In this document: piece after piece, positions 25,556 to 33,951 of the stretch
How the letters are laid out: each line of letters starts with the position of its first letter
Position numbering within the stretch: position 1 is the stretch's first letter
NCBI RefSeq assembly: GCF_025486315.1
Contig: NZ_JAOOPY010000015.1
Span: 1 to 64,000, forward strand
Origin: Variovorax sp. N23
GTDB lineage: Bacteria; Pseudomonadota; Gammaproteobacteria; Burkholderiales; Burkholderiaceae_C
Direction of reading: 5' to 3'
Length of the DNA stretch: 64,000 bases
The notes under the pieces: generated by a model
What the model saw: the letters and a program-made list of their open reading frames with translations, nothing else
What the model was told of the DNA's origin: nothing
Database searches by the model: none
Made by a program: the position numbers and the translations under genes

Positions 25556-25837
25556 ATGCATCCGCAAGTCGATATCAGAAAGATCCGAGACAGGTATTTC
25601 AACTACAGCGTCAGCACAGGCTCGGCTGACGAGCGCCATGTTCGCGAAGGGCTGCGGTCCGTCGCCGAATGCCTGCACGATGCCGCGACCGCACTGAGCC
25701 ATCATTTCAGTGTGGCGGTGCTGAGCTACGAAGGCCGTCGCCTGGGCACGTACCGCATCGCCAGCATGGAGCACGACACGCTGGCGCTGGTCGATGCGCT
25801 GCGCGCCAAGCTGAACGCCGACCACAACACGGCTTGA
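25556..25837 (+). CDS. Small hypothetical protein
   Basis: I do not recognise this 93-residue protein. It starts MHPQVDIRKIRDRYFNYSVS, has a central helix-forming stretch (VREGLRSVAECLHDAATALSHHF), a beta-like segment (VAVLSYEGRRLGTYRI) and a final helix. No signal peptide or membrane segment is visible. GAGAGGG lies 11 bases before the ATG. Composition and codon use look like neighbouring genes, so it is probably real. It may be a single-gene unit, as SRP RNA follows on the other strand. Confidence 0.6.
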   Translation: MHPQVDIRKIRDRYFNYSVSTGSADERHVREGLRSVAECLHDAATALSHHFSVAVLSYEGRRLGTYRIASMEHDTLALVDALRAKLNADHNTA

Positions 25838-25956
25838 CGGGGCCGTCAGCGTGGCCGATCCAGGCGCTGAGCCTGTCGGAGGGGCGTGCGTCGCGTTCGG
25901 CTGTACGCCAGCGCGGCGGCCGTATCGGACGGAACGAGACGTCGAGAAAGGAGGTT

Positions 25957-26050
25957 GACGAGCCTTACCCCCGGCACTGGCTACGCAGTTAGGGCTGCTT
26001 GGTTCCCCACCTGACCCGGTTGGCCGCTTCACCATGCGGGGAGGCCCGTC
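25957..26050 (-). ncRNA. ffs: Signal recognition particle RNA (4.5S type)
   Basis: On the minus strand the sequence contains the SRP core GTCAGGTGGGGAACCAAGCAG, which differs from the E. coli core mainly by GGTGGGGAACC in place of GGTCCGGAAGG, as in many betaproteobacteria. The ends GACGGGCC and the GGCTCGTC near 25957 pair to close a long hairpin of about 94 bases. It binds Ffh to target membrane proteins. A TAGAAT -10 lies directly upstream at 26063-26058. End points are approximate. Confidence 0.85.
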
Positions 26051-26055
26051 AGTCG

Positions 26056-26122
26056 CCATTCTAACGTGGAGGGAAGTGCACACGCCGAGCACGGGAATCG
26101 CTTTGGGCGGCTTTTAGAATGG
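26056..26122. promoter_or_regulatory. Divergent -10 pair of ffs and dnaX
   Basis: CCATTCTAA (26056-26064) and TTAGAATGG (26114-26122) are a perfect inverted repeat placing a TAGAAT -10 before ffs on the minus strand and an identical one before dnaX on the plus strand. The -35 elements are not convincing. For dnaX the predicted transcription start falls on or next to the A of the ATG at 26127. Confidence 0.45.
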
Positions 26123-26126
26123 CCCG

Positions 26127-27974
26127 ATGTCCTATCTCGTGCTCGCCCGCAAATACCGGCCTCGCAATTTCGAAGAAATGGTCGGCCAGGAGCATGTGGT
26201 GCAGGCGCTCTCGAATGCACTGACCACGCAACGGCTGCACCATGCCTACCTGTTCACCGGTACCCGCGGTGTGGGCAAGACCACGGTGTCGCGCGTGCTG
26301 GCCAAGTCGCTCAACTGCCAGGGGCCCGACGGCCAGGGCGGCATCACCGCCACGCCGTGCGGCGTCTGCCAGGCCTGCCTCGACATCGACGCCGGCCGCT
26401 TCGTCGACTACACCGAGCTCGATGCCGCTTCGAACCGCGGCGTGGACGAGGTGCAGTCGTTGCTCGAGCAAGCCGTGTACAAGCCGGTGCAGGGGCGCTT
26501 CAAGGTCTTCATGATCGACGAAGTGCACATGCTCACCAACACCGCGTTCAACGCGATGCTCAAGACGCTGGAGGAGCCGCCCGAGTACCTCAAGTTCGTG
26601 CTGGCGACCACCGATCCGCAGAAGGTGCCGGTCACCGTGCTCTCGCGCTGCCTGCAGTTCAACCTGCGGCCGATGGCACCCGAGACGGTGCTGGAGCATC
26701 TCACGCAGGTGCTCGCGGCCGAGCAGGTGCCGGCCGAGCCGCAGGCCCTGCGCCTGCTCGCGCGCGCCGCGCGCGGGTCGATGCGCGACGCGCTGTCGCT
26801 GACCGACCAGGCCATCGCCTTCGGCAACGGCGCGCTGGTCGAAGCCGGGGTGCGCCAGATGCTGGGCAGCGCCGATCGCAGCCACGTGTTCCGGCTGATC
26901 GACGCGCTGGCGCAGGGCGATGGCAAGACCGTGGTCGAAACGTCGGAGGTGTTGCGTTGTGATGGCCTGTCGGCCGCCTCCACGCTGGAGGAAATGACGA
27001 CGGTGCTGCAGGCCATGGCGGTGCTGCAGGCGGTGCCTTCGCGCGCCGCAGTGGCCAGCGACACCGATCCCGACGCGGCCGAGACGGCCCGGCTCGCCGG
27101 CCTCATGCCGCCGGACGAAACGCAGTTGCTCTACAGCCTCTGCCTGCACGGCCGTGGCGAGCTGGGCTTGGCACCCGATGAGTACGCCGCGCTGACGATG
27201 GTGCTGTTGCGGCTGCTGGCCTTCAAGCCCGCCGAAGCGGCATCCGCGGAAAAAAAAACTCTGAATGATGGCCAGGCGGCGCCGCGCGTGGTCGCCGCGC
27301 CGTCGGTCGCACCTGTGGAGGCGGCAGCGGCACCGGTGGTCGCCACCGTGCGCGCGGCCTCGCCGCCGCCAACCGTCGCGGCGGCACTGCCGCGTGAAGC
27401 AGGGCCGGCCCCCGCCGTTCCCGCCGGCCAGCGGCTGCCGGTGCGCGAAGCGCCGCCGCTCGCCGCCGGCCCGGCGCCGGCGCAAGAGCCGCCGGCGCGC
27501 GTGCTCGCGATGCCGGTCCGTGTGCAGCCTGCACCCGGCGCGCGCGAGCAGATGCGCGAGAGCGAGGCGCCCGTCGCGGCCATCGAGCGGAGCGAGGAGG
27601 GCGACTTCTGGTATGCCACGGTGACGCAGATGGTCGTGGCCGAAGCCATCGGCGCCCTCACGCGCGAGCTGGCGCTGCAATCGCAGCTCGTGGCGCGGGA
27701 CGTCGACCAGTGGCTGCTGCGCGTCGAGCGCGAGTCGCTCAACCAGACCTCGACCCGGGAGAAGCTGCAGGCGGCGCTCGCGGGCATCGGCCATGCGGTG
27801 AGAATCGCGATCGAGATCGGCGGTGTGACGGACAGCCCCGCACGCCGCAACAAGCTGGCTGCCGAAGCGCGGCAGCGGACGGCGGAGGACACGATCCGCA
27901 ACGACCCCGAGGTGCAGTCGCTGATGCAGCAGTGGGACGCGAAGATCGTCCCCGGCACGCTGCGACCCGCCTAA
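26127..27974 (+). CDS. dnaX: DNA polymerase III subunits gamma and tau
   Basis: DnaX is the clamp-loader ATPase of the replicase. The tau form is 615 residues. It has the Walker A FTGTRGVGKTT, zinc module C-x8-C-x2-C-x2-C (from LNC to ACL), Walker B FMIDEVHML and SRC motif VLSRCLQF, then collar domain III, a Pro/Ala-rich linker (about 380-470) and tau-specific C-terminal domains. At 27250-27258 an A9 run lies in frame after GCGG. A -1 shift, or slippage adding one A, reads Asn-Ser-Glu and a TGA at 27266-27268, giving a gamma form of about 380 residues that ends right after domain III. The gene leads a dnaX-ybaB-recR unit. Confidence 0.97.
   Translation: MSYLVLARKYRPRNFEEMVGQEHVVQALSNALTTQRLHHAYLFTGTRGVGKTTVSRVLAKSLNCQGPDGQGGITATPCGVCQACLDIDAGRFVDYTELDAASNRGVDEVQSLLEQAVYKPVQGRFKVFMIDEVHMLTNTAFNAMLKTLEEPPEYLKFVLATTDPQKVPVTVLSRCLQFNLRPMAPETVLEHLTQVLAAEQVPAEPQALRLLARAARGSMRDALSLTDQAIAFGNGALVEAGVRQMLGSADRSHVFRLIDALAQGDGKTVVETSEVLRCDGLSAASTLEEMTTVLQAMAVLQAVPSRAAVASDTDPDAAETARLAGLMPPDETQLLYSLCLHGRGELGLAPDEYAALTMVLLRLLAFKPAEAASAEKKTLNDGQAAPRVVAAPSVAPVEAAAAPVVATVRAASPPPTVAAALPREAGPAPAVPAGQRLPVREAPPLAAGPAPAQEPPARVLAMPVRVQPAPGAREQMRESEAPVAAIERSEEGDFWYATVTQMVVAEAIGALTRELALQSQLVARDVDQWLLRVERESLNQTSTREKLQAALAGIGHAVRIAIEIGGVTDSPARRNKLAAEARQRTAEDTIRNDPEVQSLMQQWDAKIVPGTLRPA
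27249..27268 (+). other. A9 slippery site for gamma subunit production
   Basis: Nine consecutive adenines (27250-27258) lie in GAA-AAA-AAA-ACT in an otherwise very GC-rich gene. Frame -1 reaches TGA at 27266 after three codons. GC-rich complementary stretches follow within 40 bases and could form a stimulatory hairpin. Known dnaX genes make gamma by ribosomal frameshifting (E. coli) or transcriptional slippage on A9 (Thermus); which applies here cannot be told. Confidence 0.7.
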
Positions 27975-28015
27975 CATCACCCCTTTCATATCAACGAACT
28001 TTCAGGATCAACGCG

Positions 28016-28348
28016 ATGTTCAACAAAGGACAACTGGCCGGCCTCATGAAGCAGGCGCAGGCCATGCAGGACAACCTCAAGAAGGCGCAGGAAGAGCTGG
28101 CCCACATCGAGGTCGAGGGCGAGTCCGGTGCCGGCCTCGTGAAGGTCGTCATGACCTGCAAGCACGACGTCAAGCGCATCACCATCGACCCGAGCCTGCT
28201 GGCCGACGACAAGGACATGCTCGAAGACCTCGTGGCCGCTGCTTTCAACGCCGCCGTGCGCAAGGCCGAGGAGACCAGCGAGGCCAAGATGGGCAAGCTC
28301 ACCGCCGGCATGCCGGGCATGCCCCCCGGCATGAAGCTGCCGTTCTGA
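28016..28348 (+). CDS. YbaB/EbfC nucleoid-associated protein
   Basis: The 110-residue protein has the YbaB fold signature: an N-terminal helix MKQAQAMQDNLKKAQEEL, the strands IEVEGESGAGLVKVVM and the LEDLVAAAFNAAVRKAEE helix, with a Gly/Met/Pro tail. YbaB binds DNA as a dimer and is nearly always encoded between dnaX and recR, as here. Its role in nucleoid structure or repair is known only in outline. Confidence 0.95.
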   Translation: MFNKGQLAGLMKQAQAMQDNLKKAQEELAHIEVEGESGAGLVKVVMTCKHDVKRITIDPSLLADDKDMLEDLVAAAFNAAVRKAEETSEAKMGKLTAGMPGMPPGMKLPF

Positions 28349-28384
28349 TGACGCGCCTGCGCCGCCTCCGCACGAGCCCGTGCC

Positions 28385-28975
28385 GTGGCTGACACCAGCT
28401 CGCTCGACGCGCTGATCGATGCGCTGCGGCGCCTGCCGGGCGTGGGCGTCAAGTCGGCCTCGCGCATGGCCTTCCACCTGCTGCAGCACGACCGCCAGGG
28501 CACACAGCTGCTGTCGCGCGCGCTGCAGGAAGCGGCCGCGAACGTGCGGCACTGCGAGCGCTGCAATACCTTCACGGAGGCGACGATCTGCCAGGTCTGC
28601 GCGGACCCGCGCCGCGATGCGAGCAAGCTGTGCGTGGTCGAGACGCCGGCGGACCAGGCCGCGCTCGAACGCACCAACGCCTTCCGCGGCTACTACTTCG
28701 TGCTGATGGGGCGTCTGAGCCCGCTCGACGGCATCGGGCCGAAGGACATCGGCTTGCAGAAGCTGTTCGACCGCGCACTCGACGGCAGCGTGGTCGAGGT
28801 GATCCTCGCCACCAACTTCACCGCCGAGGGCGAGGCGACGGCGCACGTCATCGGCGAAACGCTGCGCCAGCGCGGGCTCACGGTCACGCGGCTGGCGCGT
28901 GGGGTGCCGGCCGGCAGCGAGCTCGAATACGTCGACCTCGGCACCATCGCGCATGCGCTGGTCGACCGACGCTAG
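28385..28975 (+). CDS. recR: Recombination mediator RecR
   Basis: RecR, with RecF and RecO, loads RecA at gaps. The 196-residue protein shows the helix-hairpin-helix LRRLPGVGVKSASRMAFHL, a four-cysteine zinc module (CERCNTFTEATICQVC), and the Toprim domain (KLCVVETPADQAALE, YYFVLMGRLSPLDGIGPKDIG). A GTG start at 28385 fits the family N-terminus. It is third in the dnaX-ybaB-recR run. Confidence 0.96.
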   Translation: MADTSSLDALIDALRRLPGVGVKSASRMAFHLLQHDRQGTQLLSRALQEAAANVRHCERCNTFTEATICQVCADPRRDASKLCVVETPADQAALERTNAFRGYYFVLMGRLSPLDGIGPKDIGLQKLFDRALDGSVVEVILATNFTAEGEATAHVIGETLRQRGLTVTRLARGVPAGSELEYVDLGTIAHALVDRR

Positions 28976-29006
28976 CCTTGCACTTCGAATCGACGGGATC
29001 GCACGC

Positions 29007-29396
29007 ATGAACTTCCATCTCACGCTCGCCTACTGGTGTGTGCTCGTCGCCGTCGCGTTGCCCTACCTCTGCGCCTACATCGCGAAGGCCGGTGCCTTCG
29101 GTCCGCGCGACAACGTGACGCCGCGCGACTGGGCGGCCAGGCAGAGCGGTTGGCGTGCGCGCGCCAATGCAGCGCAGGCCAACAGTTTCGAAGGGCTTGC
29201 CTTTTTCATCGGCGCGGTCGTCATCGCGCATCAGCTGGGCGCGCAGCAGGGCCGCATCGACGCCCTCGCGGTCGCCTACATCGTGCTGCGCCTGATGTTC
29301 ATCGCGCTCTACCTGCGCGGGGCCAACGCGGCGCGCAGTGCGGTTTGGGCACTGGCTTTCCTGGTCAATATCGCCATTGTTTTCGCGGGACGGTAG
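29007..29396 (+). CDS. MAPEG-family membrane protein
   Basis: The 129-residue protein has four hydrophobic segments and the MAPEG pattern, including ARANAAQANSFEGLAFFIGAV in the second segment and YIVLRLMFIALYLRG in the third. Eukaryotic MAPEG proteins are glutathione transferases and lipid-modifying enzymes; the bacterial members have no settled role. The ATG at 29007 starts right before the first membrane segment. It lies 31 bases after recR but its membership of that operon is unsure. Confidence 0.88.
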   Translation: MNFHLTLAYWCVLVAVALPYLCAYIAKAGAFGPRDNVTPRDWAARQSGWRARANAAQANSFEGLAFFIGAVVIAHQLGAQQGRIDALAVAYIVLRLMFIALYLRGANAARSAVWALAFLVNIAIVFAGR

Positions 29397-29507
29397 TCCT
29401 CTTTCTGCTTACGTGAAAACCCGCGCGGGATGTTCCCGATGCAGGTGACGCAGCGCACGCCTAAGCTCGATTCGATCGTCAAGAACCGAAAAACTCAGGT
29501 CCAACGC

Positions 29508-30542
29508 ATGCTTCATCGCCGTACCTTCACGTCTGCAGCAGCACTGGCGGCCGCATCGATCGCAATTCCCCGCGTCTTCGCGCAGGCCAAGCTCGAGCGC
29601 ACGAAGATCTCCATCGCCGTCGGCGGAAAAGCGGCCTTCTACTATCTTCCGCTCACCATCACGGAGCAACTGGGCTATTTCAAGGCCGAGGGGCTCGACG
29701 TCGAGATCGCCGACTTCGCCGGTGGCGCGCGCGCGCTGCAGGCCGTCGTCGGCGGCTCGGCCGATGTTTGCTCGGGCGCCTACGAACACACCATCAACCT
29801 GCAGGCCAAGAACCAGGTGTTCCGGGCTTTCGTGCTGCAGGGCCGCGCACCGCAGATCGCCGTGGGCGTGTCGACCAGGAACATGGCGGGCTATGCGAAC
29901 GTGGCCGACCTCCGGGGCAAGAAGATCGGTGTGTCCGCACCGGGTTCGTCGACCAACATGGTGGCCAACCTGGTGCTGTCGCGCGGCGGCCTGAAGGCCA
30001 GCGACGTGAGCTACATCGGTGTCGGCGTGGCGGCGGGTGCGCTCACGGCGCTGCGCTCGGGCCAGATCGATGCCATCAGCAACACCGACCCGGTGATGAC
30101 CATGCTCGAGCAGAAGGGCGACGTGAAGATCATCAGCGACACGCGCACGCTCAAGGGCACGCAGGATGTCTTCGGCGGGCCGATGCCTGCGGCTTGCCTC
30201 TATGCACCGGCGGAGTTCATCCAGAAGAACCCGAACACCTGCCAGGCGCTCGCGAATGCCATCGTGCATGGCCTCAAGTGGCTGCAGACGGCCGGGCCGA
30301 GCGACATCATCAAGACCGTGCCCGAGACCTATCTGCTGGGCGACCGCGCGCTGTACCTGGCGTCCTTCGACAAGGTCCGCGAGTCGATCGCGGTCGATGG
30401 CCTGGTGCCGGCCGACGGCCCGAAGACGGCGCTGGCCGCCATCGCCAGCTTCGACACCTCGGTCAAGGCCGACAAGATCGATCTGGCCAAGACGTACACC
30501 AACGACTTCGCCCGACGCGCCAAGGAGCGGTTCAAGGCCTGA
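29508..30542 (+). CDS. NitT/TauT-type ABC transporter substrate-binding protein
   Basis: The 344-residue protein begins with a signal peptide that has a twin-arginine-like start (MLHRRTFTSAAALAAASIA, cleaved after VFAQA). It continues as an SsuA/THI5-like periplasmic binding protein (KAAFYYLPLTITEQLGYFKAEGLDVEI, GGARALQAVVGGSADVCSG). These proteins bind nitrate, sulfonates or pyrimidine precursors; the ligand is not predictable. The ATPase and permease genes follow on the same strand, though a strong terminator lies in between. An upstream in-frame ATG at 29430 would put 26 residues before the signal peptide and is less likely. Confidence 0.9.
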   Translation: MLHRRTFTSAAALAAASIAIPRVFAQAKLERTKISIAVGGKAAFYYLPLTITEQLGYFKAEGLDVEIADFAGGARALQAVVGGSADVCSGAYEHTINLQAKNQVFRAFVLQGRAPQIAVGVSTRNMAGYANVADLRGKKIGVSAPGSSTNMVANLVLSRGGLKASDVSYIGVGVAAGALTALRSGQIDAISNTDPVMTMLEQKGDVKIISDTRTLKGTQDVFGGPMPAACLYAPAEFIQKNPNTCQALANAIVHGLKWLQTAGPSDIIKTVPETYLLGDRALYLASFDKVRESIAVDGLVPADGPKTALAAIASFDTSVKADKIDLAKTYTNDFARRAKERFKA

Positions 30543-30558
30543 ACCCATCCCGCGCTGC

Positions 30559-30585
30559 AACCCGGCTTCGGCCGGGTTGTTTTTT
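30559..30585 (+). terminator. Strong terminator between the binding protein and ATPase genes
   Basis: AACCCGGC-TTCG-GCCGGGTT is a perfect eight-base-pair hairpin with a stable tetraloop, followed by GTTTTTT. It sits inside what is otherwise a three-gene transporter unit, so it probably lowers expression of the ATPase and permease relative to the binding protein. Confidence 0.85.
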
Positions 30586-30612
30586 CGAGCGCCTTTCTTC
30601 CCGCACACCACC

Positions 30613-31527
30613 ATGGCCGACATCGCCGATCTCTCCGACCACGCGCTCGAACTGCTCGGCATCAACTGCACCTTCCACGCCAAGGACAACCCGGGCCAGC
30701 GCTACACCGCCGTGGCCGACACCACGCTGCGCATCCGTGCCGGGGAGTTCGTCTCGGTGGTCGGCCCCACCGGCTGCGGCAAGTCGACCCTGCTGAACGT
30801 GGCGGCAGGGTTGCTGGCCCCGTCGTCCGGTGCGGTGAAGGTCTTCGGCCAGCCGCTCGCGGGCATCAACACGCGCGCGGGCTACATGTTCCAGAGCGAC
30901 GCGCTGATGCCGTGGCGCAGCGCGCGCGACAACGTGATGGTCGGTCTGCAGTACCGCGGCGTGCCTGACGGTGAGGCGGCCGCGCAGGCCGAGGCATGGC
31001 TCGCGCGCGTGGGCCTGGCCGGTTTCGGCGACCGCTATCCGCACCAGCTGTCGGGCGGCATGCGCAAGCGCGCGGCCCTGGCGCAGACGCTGGTGCTGGA
31101 CCCCGACATCATCCTGATGGACGAGCCCTTCAGCGCGCTCGACGTGCAGACACGGCAGCTGATGGAGAACGAGGTGCTGGAGCTTTGGGCCTCCCCGAGC
31201 GCCGGTCGCCGGGCCGCCCCAAGGCCGGCGCTCACCCCCTCGGGGGGTGGGCGCGAAGCGCCCGGGGGCACTCATGGACGAAAAGCGGTGCTGTTCATCA
31301 CGCACGACCTCGACGAGGCGATCGCCATGAGCGATCGCGTGGTGGTGCTCTCGGCCGGCCCTGCGACACATCCGATCGGCGAGTTCCTCATCGACCTGCC
31401 TCGCCCCCGCGACGTGGCCGAGGTGCGCACGCATCCGCGCTTCGTCGAACTGCACACGCAGATCTGGAACGTGTTGCGCGACGAGGTCCTCAAGGGCTAC
31501 GCGCAGCAGCTGAAGAAGGCGGCCTGA
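30613..31527 (+). CDS. NitT/TauT-type ABC transporter ATPase with in-frame repeat insertion
   Basis: All ATPase motifs are present: Walker A GPTGCGKST (51-59), the Q-loop near FQSD, signature LSGGM (146-150), Walker B IILMDEP (166-172), D-loop SALD and the switch His231 in ITHD. Between residues about 193 and 222, that is between D-loop and switch, sits a low-complexity stretch rich in Pro, Gly, Ala and Arg that the family lacks. Its DNA (about 31190-31280) consists of nested palindromes like the intergenic repeat at 22257. The reading frame is preserved, so the protein may still function with an enlarged surface loop. It is encoded 70 bases after the binding-protein gene and two bases before the permease. 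Confidence 0.9.
   Translation: MADIADLSDHALELLGINCTFHAKDNPGQRYTAVADTTLRIRAGEFVSVVGPTGCGKSTLLNVAAGLLAPSSGAVKVFGQPLAGINTRAGYMFQSDALMPWRSARDNVMVGLQYRGVPDGEAAAQAEAWLARVGLAGFGDRYPHQLSGGMRKRAALAQTLVLDPDIILMDEPFSALDVQTRQLMENEVLELWASPSAGRRAAPRPALTPSGGGREAPGGTHGRKAVLFITHDLDEAIAMSDRVVVLSAGPATHPIGEFLIDLPRPRDVAEVRTHPRFVELHTQIWNVLRDEVLKGYAQQLKKAA
31197..31263. repeat. Palindromic repeat inserted in the ABC ATPase gene
   Basis: Three nested or adjacent inverted repeats are visible. GAGCGCCGG (31197-31205) pairs with CCGGCGCTC (31225-31233). ACCCCC (31234-31239) pairs with GGGGGT (31243-31248). GGGCGC (31249-31254) pairs with GCGCCC (31258-31263). This is the architecture of REP-like intergenic elements, here inside a coding frame. 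Confidence 0.65.
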
Positions 31528-31529
31528 GC

Positions 31530-32366
31530 ATGGCGAGCTCCCGACCCGACGCGCGCAATGCGCGCCTTTGGCAACTGGGCCTGCTGGTCGTGTTGCTGGT
31601 GATGTGGCACGTCGCCTCGCGCAATGACCAGTTCGCCTTCTTCCTCGGTGAGCCGATCCAGGTGGCGGGGCGCATCTGGAACTGGTTCCTGCCCATCGCC
31701 GTGCCGCCGAACGCGCTGTTCCCGGATGGCCTCGCGGGCAACGCCGACATCTACCGGCACCTGGGCACCACGCTGCTCGAGACGGTGCTGGCCTTCGGCA
31801 TCGGCACGGTGCTGGGCCTGGCCTGCGGCCTGTGGCTGGCGCTCGCGCCGACGGCCAGCCTGATCCTCGACCCCTACATCAAGGCGGCCAACTCGATGCC
31901 GCGCGTGATCCTGGCGCCGATCTTCGCGCTGTGGTTCGGCCTGGGCATCTGGAGCAAGGTGGCGCTGGCGGTCACGCTGGTGTTCTTCATCGTCTTCTTC
32001 AACGTCTACCAGGGCGTGCGGGAGGTGAGTCCGGTGGTGCTGGCCAATGCGAGGATGCTGGGGGCCAGACAGCGCCAGCTGCTGCGCACCGTCTATCTGC
32101 CGAGCGCGACGAGCTGGGTGTTCTCCAGCCTGCACACGTCCGTGGGCCTGGCCTTCGTGGGCGCGGTGGTGGGCGAGTACCTGGGCTCCGCGCGCGGCGT
32201 GGGCTACCTCATCCTGCAGGCCGAGGGCACCTTCGATGTGAACACCGTGTTCGCCGGCATCGTGGTGCTCACGGCCTTCGCGCTGGGGCTCGACGCGATC
32301 GTCGGCGTGGTCGAGCGGCGCCTCATGAAGTGGCAGCCGCGCAGCGGCGAGACGGAGAAGCTCTGA
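31530..32366 (+). CDS. NitT/TauT-type ABC transporter permease
   Basis: The 278-residue membrane protein has about six hydrophobic segments and the permease loop ANARMLGARQRQLLRTVYLPSA, which contacts the ATPase. GAVVGEYLGSARGVGYLI near the end is typical of the SsuC/TauC group. It starts two bases after the ATPase stop. With the binding protein and ATPase it would form an importer for an unidentified small anion or metabolite. Confidence 0.92.
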   Translation: MASSRPDARNARLWQLGLLVVLLVMWHVASRNDQFAFFLGEPIQVAGRIWNWFLPIAVPPNALFPDGLAGNADIYRHLGTTLLETVLAFGIGTVLGLACGLWLALAPTASLILDPYIKAANSMPRVILAPIFALWFGLGIWSKVALAVTLVFFIVFFNVYQGVREVSPVVLANARMLGARQRQLLRTVYLPSATSWVFSSLHTSVGLAFVGAVVGEYLGSARGVGYLILQAEGTFDVNTVFAGIVVLTAFALGLDAIVGVVERRLMKWQPRSGETEKL

Positions 32367-32391
32367 GGCGAAGCGCGAAGCGCGAAGCGCC

Positions 32392-33951
32392 TCAGCGCTT
32401 GCTCTTGGCCGGCGTGCCGCCGCGCTTCTGACGCACGATCGCCTGCTTGGCCGCCACCGGCGTCTTGCTGACGAGGCCCTTGCGCGGCGGCGCCTTGGCG
32501 CCCACACCGCGCGGGGTGCCGGTGCCGACGCGGGCGCTCACGGCGGCGCGCACCGGCAGGTAGACGACCACGCTGAAGCCGCGTGCGAACACATGATTGG
32601 TCTTGACGTCGTTCCAGTCCGCCACATTGGCCGCACTCAGCTGGTAGCGATTCGCGATCGACGCGACGCTGTCGCGGCGGCCGGCCTTGACCACGGTGCG
32701 GCGGGTCACGATCTCCGGCTGGAAGCTCAGGTGCCCGGTGTCGGCCACCAGCGCGGTCACGTCTTCCTGCACCCGCACGCCGCGCGGCACGATCAGCGTG
32801 GAGCCGGCCTTGATCAGCATGCGCGGCGGCACCTGGTTGATGGCGCGCAGGTCGGCCTCGCTCATGCCCGAGCGCTGCGCCGCATCGGCGACCGTCATGG
32901 TGCTGGGCACCACCCAGGCGGTCCAGCTGGCGTATTGGCCTTGCGTGTAGGCGTCGAAGTTGCGCTGGAACACGGCGGCGTTGTCCCAGGGCAGCAGGAT
33001 CTGCGGCGTGCCGGCAGCCAGCAGCACCGGCTTGTGGGCGGCGGGGTTGAGCGCGCGGAAGTCCTCGATGCGCACGTCGGCCAGCTTGGCGGCGAGGGCC
33101 ACGTCGAGGTCACGCGTGAGGTTCACGGTCTGGAAGTAGGGGTGGTTCGAGATGATCGGCAGGTCGACGTTGTAGCGCTGCGGGTTGGCCACGATGTTCT
33201 TCACCGCCTGCAGCTTCGGCACGTAGCTGCGGGTCTCGGCCGGCATGCTGATGTCGGTGTAGCCGGTCGGCAGGCCGGCGCGCTGGTTCTTCGCGATCGC
33301 CTTCCCCACGTTGCCTTCGCCCCAGTTGTACGCGGCCAGCGCGAGCTGCCAGTCGCCGAACATGTTGTAGAGCCGCTGGAGGTAGTCGAGCGCCGCGCGG
33401 GTGGAGGCCAGCACGTCGCGCCGGTCGTCGCGGAAGATGTTCTGCTTCAGGTCGTAGTCGGTGCCGGTGGCGGGCATGAACTGCCACATGCCGGCGGCGC
33501 GTGCGGTGGACACGGCCTGGGGGTTGAAGGCGCTTTCGATGTAGGGCAGCAGCGCCAGTTCGGTCGGCATGTTGCGCCGCTCGAGTTCCTCGACGATGTG
33601 GAAGATGTAGCGGTTGGAGCGCTCCGTCATGCGTTGCACGTAGTCGGGTCGCGTGGCGTACCACTGCTCCTGATCGCGCACCAGGTCGGTGTCGAGGTCG
33701 GGCATCTTGAAGCCGCGGCGGATGCGGTCCCACATGTCGACCGGCGGTGCCAGCGTGACCACGCTGCGCGAGCCGAAGCTGCCTGCGGTGATGGGGGTGA
33801 GGGTGCCGCCGGGATAGACCGGGGCGGCCGAGCCCGAAGCCGATGCCGTGCCGCCAGGGTTTCCGGCGGCGTCGGGCGTCGAAGGCGCGGTGCTCGCGCA
33901 GCCGGTCAGGAAGAGGGCGCCGGCCACGAGGGCCGCGGAGAGAAATTTCAT
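32392..33951 (-). CDS. mltD: Membrane-bound lytic murein transglycosylase D (lipoprotein)
   Basis: The 519-residue protein starts with a lipoprotein signal (MKFLSAALVAGALFLTGC, lipid on Cys18). Its family-1 transglycosylase domain has the catalytic glutamate in LPYIESAFNPQAVS and the segments GMWQFMPATG and ALAAYNWGEGNV. Two C-terminal LysM-like repeats follow (the second near TVVKAGRRDSVASIANRYQL), then a basic tail. It cleaves peptidoglycan at the outer membrane. The ATG at 33951 overlaps the gloB stop (ATGA). Confidence 0.94.
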   Translation of the reverse strand: MKFLSAALVAGALFLTGCASTAPSTPDAAGNPGGTASASGSAAPVYPGGTLTPITAGSFGSRSVVTLAPPVDMWDRIRRGFKMPDLDTDLVRDQEQWYATRPDYVQRMTERSNRYIFHIVEELERRNMPTELALLPYIESAFNPQAVSTARAAGMWQFMPATGTDYDLKQNIFRDDRRDVLASTRAALDYLQRLYNMFGDWQLALAAYNWGEGNVGKAIAKNQRAGLPTGYTDISMPAETRSYVPKLQAVKNIVANPQRYNVDLPIISNHPYFQTVNLTRDLDVALAAKLADVRIEDFRALNPAAHKPVLLAAGTPQILLPWDNAAVFQRNFDAYTQGQYASWTAWVVPSTMTVADAAQRSGMSEADLRAINQVPPRMLIKAGSTLIVPRGVRVQEDVTALVADTGHLSFQPEIVTRRTVVKAGRRDSVASIANRYQLSAANVADWNDVKTNHVFARGFSVVVYLPVRAAVSARVGTGTPRGVGAKAPPRKGLVSKTPVAAKQAIVRQKRGGTPAKSKR

